From: Branchiostoma floridae
Taxonomy: Eukaryota; Chordata; Leptocardii; Amphioxiformes; Branchiostomatidae
Assembly: GCF_000003815.2 (NCBI RefSeq)
Contig: NC_049980.1
Span: 34,409,139 to 34,454,213 of the forward strand
DNA length: 45,075 nt
Reading direction: 5' to 3'
The translations under genes and the position numbers were made by a program. Position 1 is the first letter of the stretch; each line of letters starts with the position of its first letter. Shown one piece after another: positions 1-10,100 of the stretch. The notes under the pieces are model-generated. The model worked only from the letters and a program-made list of their open reading frames with translations, had not been told where the DNA came from and searched no databases.

Positions 1-284
1 CATGATCAGGTTCAGGTCCGGTACCGTACCGTAGCCTCCATTCCAAATTGACTTTAACGCCGCAGGCGACAGACATCGACGATACAGTATTTGGCTGCCG
101 GTATGGTCCGAGGCGTTGACGAGCCCCCCTCCCCACATGGACCGTCCGACCGTTTAAACGCCGTCTTTTGAGGGCAATTAAAAAATAAATAAAAAGGCGT
201 GTAAACTGAACGATGCTCTGTTTGCAAGATAGAATTGTTGTAAATATAAAAAAAGAAAAAAAAAAGGACAACTAAAAGAAAGTT
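1..284. other. Left edge, no gene seen
   Basis: No supported coding sequence. The first 35 bases contain GGTTCAGGTCC and GATCAGGTTC words that recur in inverted orientation around 5838-5890, so the edge may be part of a degenerate repeat; the similarity is short and weak. An A-rich stretch lies at 178-275. Confidence 0.3.
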
Positions 285-371
285 GTTCCCGCCCGGAATC
301 GAACCAGGGTTGACCTAGCGAAAAAAGCGCAAGAGTAGCTGGTGCTTTAGCCATTCGGCCAAGCTTGCCGC
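285..371 (-). tRNA. tRNA-like sequence or tRNA-derived repeat head (degenerate)
   Basis: Read on the minus strand, this stretch has an A-box-like TGGCCGAATGG and a perfect B box GGTTCGATTCC inside a plausible T arm (CCTGG stem, seven-base loop, CCGGG stem). A GCG-T-rich-CGC hairpin could be the long variable arm of a Ser/Leu-type tRNA. The acceptor stem pairs only partly and no clean anticodon stem forms, so it is probably a tRNA pseudogene or a SINE head rather than a working tRNA. The internal promoter boxes are seen directly; the class is inferred. Confidence 0.45.
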
Positions 372-596
372 AACGTTATTGCCGGCATTTTAACAGGTAC
401 ATGTATACAAATGCAATGCGTAGCTTGAACACGTCCGTTCACTGTTTAATTTGCAAGATTCCAAGGACCCATTTTCTGAAGCTAATGTTTTTCTGTGCAA
501 ATTTATCAATCTTGTTCATTCCGTGGCGGGCAACTTCTTCCTTGAGCGCCTGTTTGGTCGAATGCATGGCCGATTTACTGCCGCGTCTCAGCTGCT

Positions 597-862
597 ATTA
601 TAAAACTGGATGCCGAATGACATTTTGTGTTCTCTGCGTTGATAGGTCCAGCTCTGACGTACACCCGAGACAGTCTGAATTTAGGCCAATCAAAAAGCTG
701 GGAACGCGGAGTATTTGCTAACAGCTTCCATTTTTCTGAGTTTTGATTGGCTATTATCAAAATGGATGCCGATTGTGTCCTGCGCGTTGATAGGTTCACC
801 TCTGACGTACAACCGAGAAAGTGCGACTTTAGGCCAATCAAAAAGCTTGAAACATGGAGTAC
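597..862. repeat. Tandem duplication (about 156-bp offset) carrying CCAAT-box motifs
   Basis: Two diverged copies (about 597-713 and 751-861) share GGATGCCGA, GCGTTGATAGGT, CTCTGACGTAC and the block TTAGGCCAATCAAAAAGC. The CCAAT box in each copy and the extra TTTGATTGGC between them could be promoter-like, but no adjacent coding exon was found. Open frames across this block on the minus strand are similar to each other only because the DNA is duplicated. Confidence 0.6.
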
Positions 863-1513
863 ATGGAGGCTTCCATTTGTTTCTGATTTCCGGTGAAATA
901 CTTGTAAGAAAACTATATGTGTGGCTTCGCCCACATAAAAAAAGATAATACAGATTAGAAACTATAATATGCAACAAAGCAATTTTTTGATTGAGGGAAA
1001 ACTTGTATATATGAACTCAATATCAAAGTAGAGTTTTGGGAAAGTGAACATTTTGTTTTCATTTTACTACAAACACTTTTTTAGGTAAAAGATAGAGCCA
1101 CACGTCCAGATCAGCTTATATGATACAAATGATTGTCACGTTAAAGAAATAGAGATAAGCAGAAATCGTAGTCATAAAACGAGACATTGTTTTGTGGCAA
1201 TCCAAATTAAACCAAATTTACCGCAACTCAAAAGTACCGGCACTCTCATATCTCTTTCATCTTCTAACAGTGTGCTAACGTTTTGAAATTTTCCAAATGA
1301 CTATCTTTTTATTCTAAAATTCATATGCCTTTAGGGATACGCAATTTTATTGACTTCAAAATGTGCAGTGTTTGTAAAATTGGTAAAAGAATGGTTCATC
1401 TCCTTCTTACGATATCATAGTATAGGTTCCTCTTACGAAATAATATTACAGTACAGCATTCAGTGCAATTTGTAGCATCCATATTTGGCGTGTTGCTCGC
1501 ATCGCCGCTAGAC
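863..1513. other. AT-rich non-coding DNA, nothing recognised
   Basis: No coding frame, RNA gene or repeat boundary could be supported. Composition is AT-rich and changes to GC-rich near 1500. Confidence 0.4.
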
Positions 1514-1699
1514 TTACGCACGAGCGTTTGATGGCAGATTATGCAAATGTGGTGTCGCCCACGCAGAGAGTGCCCCCGGCGTGGTGGTGACGTCATCACG
1601 CCCGTCCAGACGCCGATCCACCTCTTCAGCGGTGGTCGCGTTCGCCGCCGCCACAGCAGGCTCCGCCAACCTCAGAGTCTCGGACGGGAGTTTCTCCAC
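1514..1699 (-). other. GC-rich open frame, possible 5' exon, unproven
   Basis: A 61-codon minus-strand frame starts with an ATG at 1699 ([20 protein letters not shown]...), is GC- and CpG-rich and rich in Ala, Thr and Arg. An octamer ATTTGCAT lies inside its 3' part. No donor site or partner exon was identified and the plus strand is also partly open, so it may be chance in GC-rich DNA beside the telomere-like array. Confidence 0.15.
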
Positions 1700-1715
1700 A
1701 TCAGGTAGGGCGTTA

Positions 1716-1956
1716 CACTTATCCTAACCCTAACCCTTACGCTAACCCTAACCCTAACCCTAACCCTAACCCTAACCCTAACCCTAACCCTAACCCTAAC
1801 CCTAACCCTAACCCTAACCCTAACCCTAACCCTAACCCTAACCCTAGCCCTAGCCCTAACCCTACCCCTAACCCTAACCCTAACGCTAACCCTTACCCTA
1901 ACCCTAACGCTAGCTCTAATCCTAACTCTAACACTAGCCCTAACCATAACCATAAC
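1716..1956. repeat. Telomere-type CCCTAA array, left of gap
   Basis: About 240 bp of CCCTAA units, nearly perfect from about 1740 to 1845 and then with variants (CCCTAG, GCTAAC, CTCTAA, CATAAC) up to the N gap. Arg/Val-rich open frames here are repeat artefacts. TTAGGG is the usual metazoan telomere unit; here the C-rich strand is the plus strand. Confidence 0.9.
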
Positions 1957-2056
1957 NNNNNNNNNNNNNNNNNNNNNNNNNNNNNNNNNNNNNNNNNNNN
2001 NNNNNNNNNNNNNNNNNNNNNNNNNNNNNNNNNNNNNNNNNNNNNNNNNNNNNNNN
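1957..2056. other. Assembly gap, 100 N
   Basis: Exactly 100 consecutive N, the conventional length for a gap of unknown size. It lies inside the telomere-like array, so the real length and even adjacency of the two flanks are uncertain. Confidence 0.99.
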
Positions 2057-2340
2057 TGGGCTTTACCTAAATCTAACCTGAACCCTAGCCCTAGCCCTAG
2101 CCCTAGCCCTAGCCCTAGCCCTAGCCCTAGCCCTAGCCCTAGCCCTAGCCCTAGCCCTAGCCCTAGCCCTAGCCCTAGCCCTAGCCCTAGCCCTAGCCCT
2201 AGCCCTAGCCCTAGCCCTAGCCCTAGCCCTAGCCCTAGCCCTAAACCTGTCCCTAGCCCTAATCCTTACCCCTAACCCCTAACCGTAATCCCTAAAGCAT
2301 GCCCCTAACCCCGACCCCAAAACGGTACCCCCAACCCTAA
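2057..2340. repeat. CCCTAG-type array and degenerate telomere-like DNA, right of gap
   Basis: A homogeneous CCCTAG array of about 26 units spans about 2085-2245 and passes into degenerate CCCTAA/CCCCTAA/CCCCAA-like DNA until about 2340. The homogeneous one-base variant of the telomere unit points to local amplification of a variant rather than telomerase synthesis. Confidence 0.85.
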
Positions 2341-2369
2341 CGCCTTCGCTCCAGCCACGGTTGGGTAGG

Positions 2370-2498
2370 TAGGGTTGCATGTTTTACAGTAATGTCGTGT
2401 GTCTGGCTAACTGGTACAATGGCTTGAGTGCGATAGGGTTGCATGTTTTACAGCAATGTCGTGTGTCTGGCTAACTGGTGCAATGGCTTGAGTGCGAT
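2370..2498 (+). repeat. Tandem duplication, 64-bp unit x2
   Basis: Two near-identical 64-bp units, each starting AGGGTTGCATGTTTTACAG and ending GGCTTGAGTGCGAT, begin at 2371 and 2435. They differ at two positions and lie just inside the telomere-like array, as subtelomeric minisatellites often do. Confidence 0.85.
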
Positions 2499-2885
2499 TA
2501 TATTTGTACGGTCGTAGAGTTTATACTTAATACTTGAAAAATGGTACATACTAATTTTACTGCTCAGTACTCAGCACTTATGAGTAAGAGTATGGGAATT
2601 GAACACACTTCACTACCAGTGGACTAGTCCCAACTGTAGTGTTCTGTGTGGCCTAAGGGCTATAGAAACGGAGATTGACACTGCCCCGATATACACCAAA
2701 CGGAGTGGTAAGGATTAGCTGGCTCAACAAAATATCGACTTTTATATTTTGACTTTGTCGCTGTGTAAATCTGTTGGTCTATGTCTGGCGCACACAGAGA
2801 CCTTAGAAGAATTCAATCTTAGTGAGTATTTCTGAGAGTAGAAATAGATTCCAGCTATTCGGTGGAATACTCAATTATGTTGTTT
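2499..2885. other. Non-coding DNA, nothing recognised
   Basis: No supported coding, RNA or repeat feature apart from AT-rich unique-looking sequence. Confidence 0.35.
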
Positions 2886-3740
2886 AAGCAAAAGTTTTTA
2901 AATCTTTGTCGTTTTTTGGCTATGTATCTGTGCCATTCTGTGCCATACGTTATGTAACTGTCTACCGTTAAAGCAAAAGCATGTCCTAATTACCTTCGCC
3001 TGTCTTGTCTCGTTTTATTTGTGCCTCTTCCAATCCCTTTGATTTTGAGTGGCTGCTATGGAGAATATTAGCGCCCAAGCACATGGTGTGGCGCATGCCC
3101 TGCCTATTACTGATATTAGAGCCAATATAATCACCCTGCAAGCCTGTGCCTAAGGGAAGTAAGAGAAGCCACACGCCACGGCTACAGCGCACCGTGTAAA
3201 TTCTACCTAAAGCAGTAGAAATTAGACGATCGACGCGATTCTCCAGCAGTTAACCAGATGAAGCGATTTCTTTAACAACACATTTGGAATCTTTGTCTCG
3301 GTTCGTTTTAACTTCAATATCTATGCCATTCTGGTGCACCATTAAGCCGAAAACATTTGCTGATCTCCTTCTCACATATATTCTTTCCCTTCACTTAAAC
3401 GTCTTTGAAACTAAGTGGTTTTGTGAGTTGCTGTTATTTTGTATATTAGCAAGTAAGCACATGATGTGCCACCTGTACGGCCTATTACTAGCATTAGAGC
3501 AAATAAATACAACCTAATGTCATATAATTATTTGATTCAGACGATAGGTAGTATTAGCACACGTGGCTGCAGCACATGCTGTAGGGCTTCTCTTGTATGC
3601 AGTCTTACGACATGGCCCGTACAAAGGAAGAGAAACCAAATACCACGGCTATAGCACACTTAGATTCTAGCTTTAGAAGCAACAGAGACGAGACAATCGA
3701 CGCGATTCTCCAGCAGTTACCAGACGAAGTGGTGTCTTTA

Positions 3741-3800
3741 ACAATGACAATGACAATGACAATGACAATGAAGTTTATTGCATATTCATGCCCTACAAGG
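3741..3800 (-). repeat. Retroelement 3' tail, (ACAATG)n
   Basis: Five ACAATG units followed by AAGTTTATTGCATATTCATGCCC. Read on the minus strand this is GGGCATGAATATGCAATAAACTT plus a short simple repeat, matching the 3' end of the LINE fragment near 28470-28500. It is likely a severely 5'-truncated LINE or SINE tail. Confidence 0.5.
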
Positions 3801-4732
3801 GATAAATGCAGTAAGTTGCATACAAAGAGTCTGATAAGTAAGCTATTCTATGTTCTACTTACGACTATATTACTACATGTTTAACAACAAATTTGGTATC
3901 TTTCTCTCGGCTCGTTCTAACTTCAGTATCTATGCCATTCTTGTGTACCATTAACTAAAGCGCGTTTTCTGATCTCATTCCCACCTAGTACCTTTTCTTT
4001 CCTTTTGTTTATACGTTTCCAAGCTTTTTGGTTTTGTGAAGTTGCTGCCATTTCGTATGTTAGCATTCACGCACAAGGAGTGCCACATGTACGGCCTTTT
4101 CTAGCATTATAGGAGATATAATCACCCTGGTACGGAATTTATTTCATTAAGCAGATATGAATAGTGCATGTGGCTGCGACGAATGTTGCAGAGCTTCTCC
4201 TGTTTGCAATCTTATAGCATTTCCCACGCTTAGGCCCCATTCCACTGGACGGCGATCCTGATGCGCTCTCACTGCGACCTAAATAGGATATGTGTAACCT
4301 CTGATTTACCATTGGGTATATAGTACAGCAGGTAAAAGTGTGACTGAGAGGACAACAAAAAGCACACAAAGTGTAAAAAAAAACGTTTCTTTTTTATGCA
4401 ATTCGTTGAGCGATCTGCCAAATTCTATGTCGCACCTAGTGGAAAGGAGGTATAAGCAAGAGACGCCACATGCCACGGCTACAGCACACATAAATTCTAA
4501 CGTTACGTACAACGAACTGATAGATACAAAAGAAGTCCGATTCCGTACATGGTAAAGCTACTTAACAACATTTAAATGTTATGGACTATGGACTATTTGG
4601 ACATTCGTACAGCTACACAACTATTGTGTGCCACTCTATCAGGCAATTTTATTCTGTTTATAAGTTGAGTATTAAACTAATTCTTTAATAACGCTTTTAA
4701 ATCATGTTTTTGTTGCAAATTGTAAATGTAAT

Positions 4733-4832
4733 AAATGTTATATATGCACAAGCATAATTCAGGTAACTGAGGTTGCCTCCGAGACCTTGTACATAGTGTA
4801 TGTGTTTCCTGAATAAACCAATCATTATTAAC
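4733..4832 (+). repeat. Retroelement 3' end, copy A
   Basis: About 100 bp ending AATAAACCAATCATTATTA, nearly identical to 8670-8782 (shared TAACTGAGGTTGCCT and GAGACCTTGTACATAGTG). The AATAAA followed by an ATT-rich tail indicates a non-LTR retroelement 3' terminus. Confidence 0.65.
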
Positions 4833-5310
4833 AAGTACTAGACGTGATTTTCAAACTGTTACCAGATGAAGCGATGTCATTAACGACAAATTTGGCATCT
4901 TTGTGTCGGTTCGTTTGAACCTCAATATCTGTGCGATTCTGGTGCACCATTAACCCAAAGGCATTTTCTTTCCTTTCGTTCATATGTCTTTGAAACGTGC
5001 ACGGTGTGCTTGGTTTTGTGAGTTGCTGGTATGTCGTATATTAGCAACCAAGCACGCGATGTGCCACATGTACGGCTTATTAGTAGCATTAAAGCAAATA
5101 AATACAACCTAATATCATATAATTATTTGATTCAGCAGATAGGTAGTATTAGCACACGTGGCTGCAGCACATGCTATAGGGCTTCTCTTGTATGCAGTCT
5201 TACGACATGGCCCGTACAAAGGAAGAGAAACCAAATACCACGGCTATAGCACACTTAGATTCCATCTTTAGAAGCAGAGACGATAAGCGCGATTCTCCAG
5301 GAGTTATTCA

Positions 5311-6280
5311 CTAGGGACTTTAACTGCCAGTACATGCATCCACGGCAACCACGCTGTTTGTGATCTAAGCGGACACAATTGAGTTTGGGCCTCGTGTCCA
5401 GTAAATTAACACCTACTCATGTCACTGTGGGCGTTGTTTGACGCAACAGCGGGGGTTCAGAATATAAGCTATCACTTCAGGTACGCACAGGTACAAGTAT
5501 GAACTAAATGAGTAATAATTGCAAACAAATTCAAGCTACTCAAGAAGTACCCCAATACCAGCGTTTCGGTACAAAACCGTTTTTTCTTGTTGGACCAATC
5601 CAGAAGACCGAACCGCGAAAAGGGCAGTGGACAGATCCAAGAAAATAACAAGAGCAAGGTAGAGAAAAGTTGATAGTTATTTTTACTTATACGGTCAAAC
5701 TTGGTCTAAAACAGACTTAGTTAGTGTTGTTTACCTGACTCGGATAAGATTTTAAAACGCCAATGGACAATCTGTTGTAGCGAAATGAACCATTGTTTTG
5801 AGTATCGCTCATTCACAAGTTTTCACAGATACGTAGGTCCAGGTCCATGAACCTGATCCTCTGGACCTGAACCGTACCTGCACCTGTATCGTACTGTACC
5901 GGTACCCACCCCTACTAATATTTATTCATATCCTGGCCACAGAATCCTTATGACAGCATGTTTACAAAGCGTTAGCAAAGGATCATCCGTCGAACATTGC
6001 CAGGCTTGCCCCTATCATATTTCACACCCTACCAGGTGGCCAAAGAAAAAAGGAAAAAGAATGACGTCTTTTGTAAATAGGTTAATAACGAATATCTCTT
6101 GTGTAAATGTAAATACGGCGGTCACAAAAGGACAAAATCAAATCAAGACAGAGCTTTAGTCTTCAACGTCAGAGAAAACAATATTATCAATTTCTCTTAA
6201 GGCGGGGGAAATGCGATTATTCATCTGAGAAATCATACCTTAACAAAACCATGGTAACATTTTGAACAGAAAGGTGCACG
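5311..6280. other. Non-coding DNA, nothing firm
   Basis: No convincing exon. GGTCC/GGTTCAGGTCC/GGTACC-rich sequence at 5838-5890 is palindromic in part and resembles the reverse complement of bases 1-35. Short open frames lack splice sites and family similarity. Confidence 0.35.
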
Positions 6281-7024
6281 TGTCTTGCCACAGGGTAAGC
6301 TCTGGGCTTACAGCAGCTCAGCTTTGTATGACTGTACAAGCTACGGCAGCGGCACTTAGGTTAGAGGTAATTGAGTTCATGTTCAAGGGTTGGTTAAAGG
6401 TCTTTCTAGCGTACTGCTGCTGCACATGTGTTACAAGGCAAAGTTGGGTCAAAGGCAATATCTTAAAGATCTGAGACTGAGTTAAAGGCTTCTGTTTCCA
6501 GGCTGCAACAACTGTAGATGTGAAGCTACAGATTAAGATCGAGTTGACGTGAAAAGGAAAAAGCTACGGTAGCTTCAGGGTAAGGCTGAGTTAAAGGGCA
6601 AAGGTTAAATGTTTTCTGTGACTGTTCCAGGCTACGGTAGCTGTAGGTGTGTAGCTACAGAGTAAGGATGGATTAAAGGGTAAAGGTTAAAGGTTTTCTA
6701 TTTTCCAGGTTACGGTAGCTGCAGGTGTGTAGCTACAGGGTAAGGGTGGATTAAAGGGTAAGGTTAAAGGTTTCTTTTACCGTTCCAGGCTACGGTAGCT
6801 GCAGGTGTGTAGCTACAGGGTAAGGGTGGATTAAAGGGTAAAGGTTAAAGGTTTTCTATTTTCCAGGTTACGGTAGCTGCAGGTGTGTAGCTACAGGGTA
6901 AGGGTGGATTAAAGGGTAAAGGTTAAAGGTTTTCTATTTTCCAGGTTACGGTAGCTGCAGGTGTGTAGCTACAGGGTAAGGGTGGATTAAAGGGTAAGGT
7001 TAAAGGTTTCTTTTACCGTTCCAG
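6281..7024 (+). repeat. 78-80-bp tandem array containing repeated RASGRF splice acceptors
   Basis: Five clear units begin at 6631, 6709, 6789, 6867 and 6945, and the same motif begins the true exon at 7025. Spacing is 78, 80, 78, 78 and 80. A partial unit is at 6563 and older diverged copies reach back to about 6281. Each clear unit has a pyrimidine tract, TTCCAG, G(C/T)TACGGTAGCTG(C/T), then GTGTGTAGCTACAG and a GTAAGG donor-like site, then GGATTAAAGGGTAAAGG. The array therefore repeats the acceptor and first 14 bases of the downstream RASGRF exon. Confidence 0.9.
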
Positions 7025-7155
7025 GCTACGGTAGCTGCATTACGTCATCACCAGATCTCAAACAGCAGAGAAAGAACAAAGAGGAGATCATCAGTACGGC
7101 AGCCACTGCGCGTGTGCTGAACGTTTTGCGGCACTGGACGACGAAGCATAAACAG
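7025..7155 (+). CDS. RASGRF: RASGRF exon a (linker to REM start)
   Basis: Reads (GC)[18 protein letters not shown], then [19 protein letters not shown] and TTKHKQ. Acceptor CCGTTCCAG, donor CAG/GTGGGA. The start at 7025 continues the frame, and the same acceptor is repeated five times upstream. The exact 5' border is the least certain of the set because of that array. Confidence 0.85.
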
Positions 7156-10100
7156 GTGGGAATTTCCACCTACGTCACAGGTTTAAAATTTTCTCCGTTT
7201 GTCGTGCGACTTGAGAATTTATGAGCTGAAGGAACTAGTCGGCTCTATTTGTTCAATTGTGCGATGAGTGTATTGAGATTATTTATTTTGGGAAAGGAAC
7301 ACGTCACGATGCCATTTCTTCCATATGGAACACGCAGATATGAGAATTGCAGTTTGTCCAGCTGGTACCGATTTCATACGCAATTTGCTTATCTTTGACA
7401 TCAAAGGCGAACTAATCTAAAATGCTTTCTTTTGCCCTGCAGGACTTTGAGATGGACAGCGTCCTGAAAGCGAAGGTTGTGGAGCTTCTAGAGGAGATGA
7501 TGGGGGATGTTGGGCTGCTGGCCAGCGAGCATAAGGCAGCCTCCAACATACTCAGGTACTTGGATACTTTATTATCATTAATCTATTACTATTACTTTAT
7601 TTGGTGCTAATACTCGTTATTCTCACGATTTTTCGTGAGGAAATTATCATCATATAAATCAAGTTGTCACATCTTATTTGCACTTTATCCATAACACTCT
7701 AATCTAAAATTATTATTTTTTGCTTCAATCCTGAACATGTGTCCTTAACTGTTTCCTATGCAGTAAATTGGCCTATCACTTATAACCAGATAATGTTACA
7801 TGGCTTAAATCATTTTCTAGGTATTTTGTTGTTTTTGTTGCATTTTCTTATTTGCCAATATTGTACTTATCTAAGTCTTTGATGTCACGTATGTGGTGGA
7901 TGATCTTGAACAAGCCATCGTGGCCTTTTTTTCTAACCGCAGAACGTTTTCTTTTGATTTCTGTGCTATCAATTTGAATACGCTAATCGCCAGCCTTTAT
8001 TAATTAGTAATATAAGCAATTTCTCTACAAGCTTTGTTTTTATATTCACTCAAATCGGCTTGCGCCTCGGTCTTAATTGGGTCCATGAGGGGGAGGTATG
8101 GATCTGGGGGAAACATAACAGATGCAGATCTATTATCTAAGTCTCAATACAGTCTGTGAAAGCAATTCTGACATATTGAAGATTTTCCACTGTCTTACAA
8201 CACCAAAATTAGCTTACCTCGAATTTTCAGTAGCACTTCCGTCGACCTTCTTCAGGAGTGATGATTCAGTTACTCTGATCACGTGACTTAGAGACACGTG
8301 ATTCGAGTAAGGAATCATACATGCCTGGAAAGCGATACCGGCCCCCGTCTGTGTTGAGTGTGCTGTTGTGCTTTTATGTAGATGGCCTCTTTTACCCCCA
8401 TCGCAAAGAATCCTGAAGAAGGTCGACGGAAGTGCGACTGAAAATTCGAGGTAGCTAACTTTGGTGTTGTAAGACAGTGGAAAATCTTCAATACGTACTA
8501 CATCATCACAGATGAGCTTTCATGCTATTCTGACATGTTATTGTCCAGAACGCTTGCTTACGAAGACGGGGACAAAACCAAGGCGCGGCTGCAGGAGATC
8601 CTGAGTCCTGGGAAGGTGAGGAATGTTTTTCTTAGCTCTGAACACCCACCTGCACTATTTAATGTGATAATGTTATATATGCACAAACATAATTCAGGTA
8701 ACTGAGGTTGCCTGCGAGACCTTGTACATAGTGTATGTGTTTCTTGAATAAACCAATCATTATTATCATTATCATAGTTCTCTGTAATTAACTGAACAAA
8801 CCATCGCTTTATCTAACAACGTTTCGGTGACCTTGTCTGTCACCTTCCTCAGGGAAATTCTGACTGGTTCACATTGTACTGCAGCTATAGGTGTCGCTGC
8901 TTAAAGTTACCTGATGAAACTCTAATACATGTGTATAACTATAGTTGGTTAGTTACACTTTCATGATATACTTCCTGAGTAAACTATAAAAGTCGATACA
9001 GTATAATAAAGTGATTGATTAGATTTCCAACATGCCATCTGTGCTCACAATGTCATATTCAAAGAAAAATGCTTTAATATATGACATGTCAGAAAATACA
9101 CATGTATACATGTATAAACAACATCCGATGTTAACTTGAAAGTTCATCTGTGTTGGTAGAAGGCGTTATTAAACTAGTTTAACTGTAATATCCAACAGAA
9201 AAATTGGACTCACACAAATTTTCGACTGCTCGACAATCCACTGCTGTCGTGACGTCACGTTATGCAGATAGAACACGTGACTAAGTTAAAAGTGGATCAT
9301 AGGTTGCAGGAAGTCTGTGGCGCTTGCATAACGTGACGTCACGACAGCAGTGGATTGTACATTCCTTGACAAAGACTGGTGGTGTTCAGTCTAAAATTTG
9401 GGTGAGTTCAATTTTTGTGTTGGATATTACAGTTAAACTAGTTCAATAACATCCTTTGTTGGTGTTGCCTTTGGTTACAGAGAGCGGACAGCGCGACGTT
9501 TGAGACCCTGTCAGCGCTCCAGCTGGCGGAGCAGCTCACCCTCACCGACCACACCATCTTCTGCAGCATTCCTTACGAGTGAGTAACGGTGTCACGCAGA
9601 ATTCATACTACGTCGGATTTTCGCTCCGTGTTTGGGCTAGGGTCATGTGGTGGAGAAATGTGTCACGACAAATTTATGCTACGTCAGAATTTTGCCCCTT
9701 GTTAGGACTAGGGTCATGTGATTTCTGATAATAACGCTGCTCACCAACAGCGCGATGGTTTCTCCCTCCCTCTTGCACGCGCTCTTTTCTTGTCACCCAC
9801 CTACATATTTTCTCTGCTTCTCTCTCTTCAACTCACCTCTTCCCTTATTCCTCTACCTCTCTCCTCCCCCGTATCGCTTTGTGTGCGTGCTTGAGTGTTT
9901 TAGCAAGCATTAAATACAGTGTGTTACTGTTTCTACAAGTTTTGTGCAGAACTACGTTTTTTGTTATAATTGTGTAAAGGTCTGTCGTTTCTGATTTTAT
10001 CAATTTTCCAAGTTAATGACTCTACAAAGTAACGCTATTAGTCAAGTCAAGTCAAGTTTATTTCACAGCGATTGTAAAAGGTAAAATGTATGGCAAATCA

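Larger units (their letters stand above)
2886..5310. repeat. Four-unit dispersed/tandem repeat, unclassified
   Basis: Four diverged copies of one element start near 2886, 3270, 3880 and 4862. Shared blocks include AATCTTTGTCTCGGTTCG, CTATGCCATTCTGGTGCACC, AAGCACATGATGTGCCAC, GGCTGCAGCACATGCT and CGCGATTCTCCAGCAGTTA. The second and fourth copies are closest (3466-3720 against 5060-5300). A decayed reading frame in copy two (from about 3612, MARTKEEKPNTTAIAHLDSS...) is not conserved in the other copies. The family was not recognised and no terminal repeats or target duplication were found. Confidence 0.65.

Noticed and set aside
1672-1953. Arg/Val-rich minus-strand open frame
   Set aside because: It is translation of the CCCTAA repeat and has no coding meaning.
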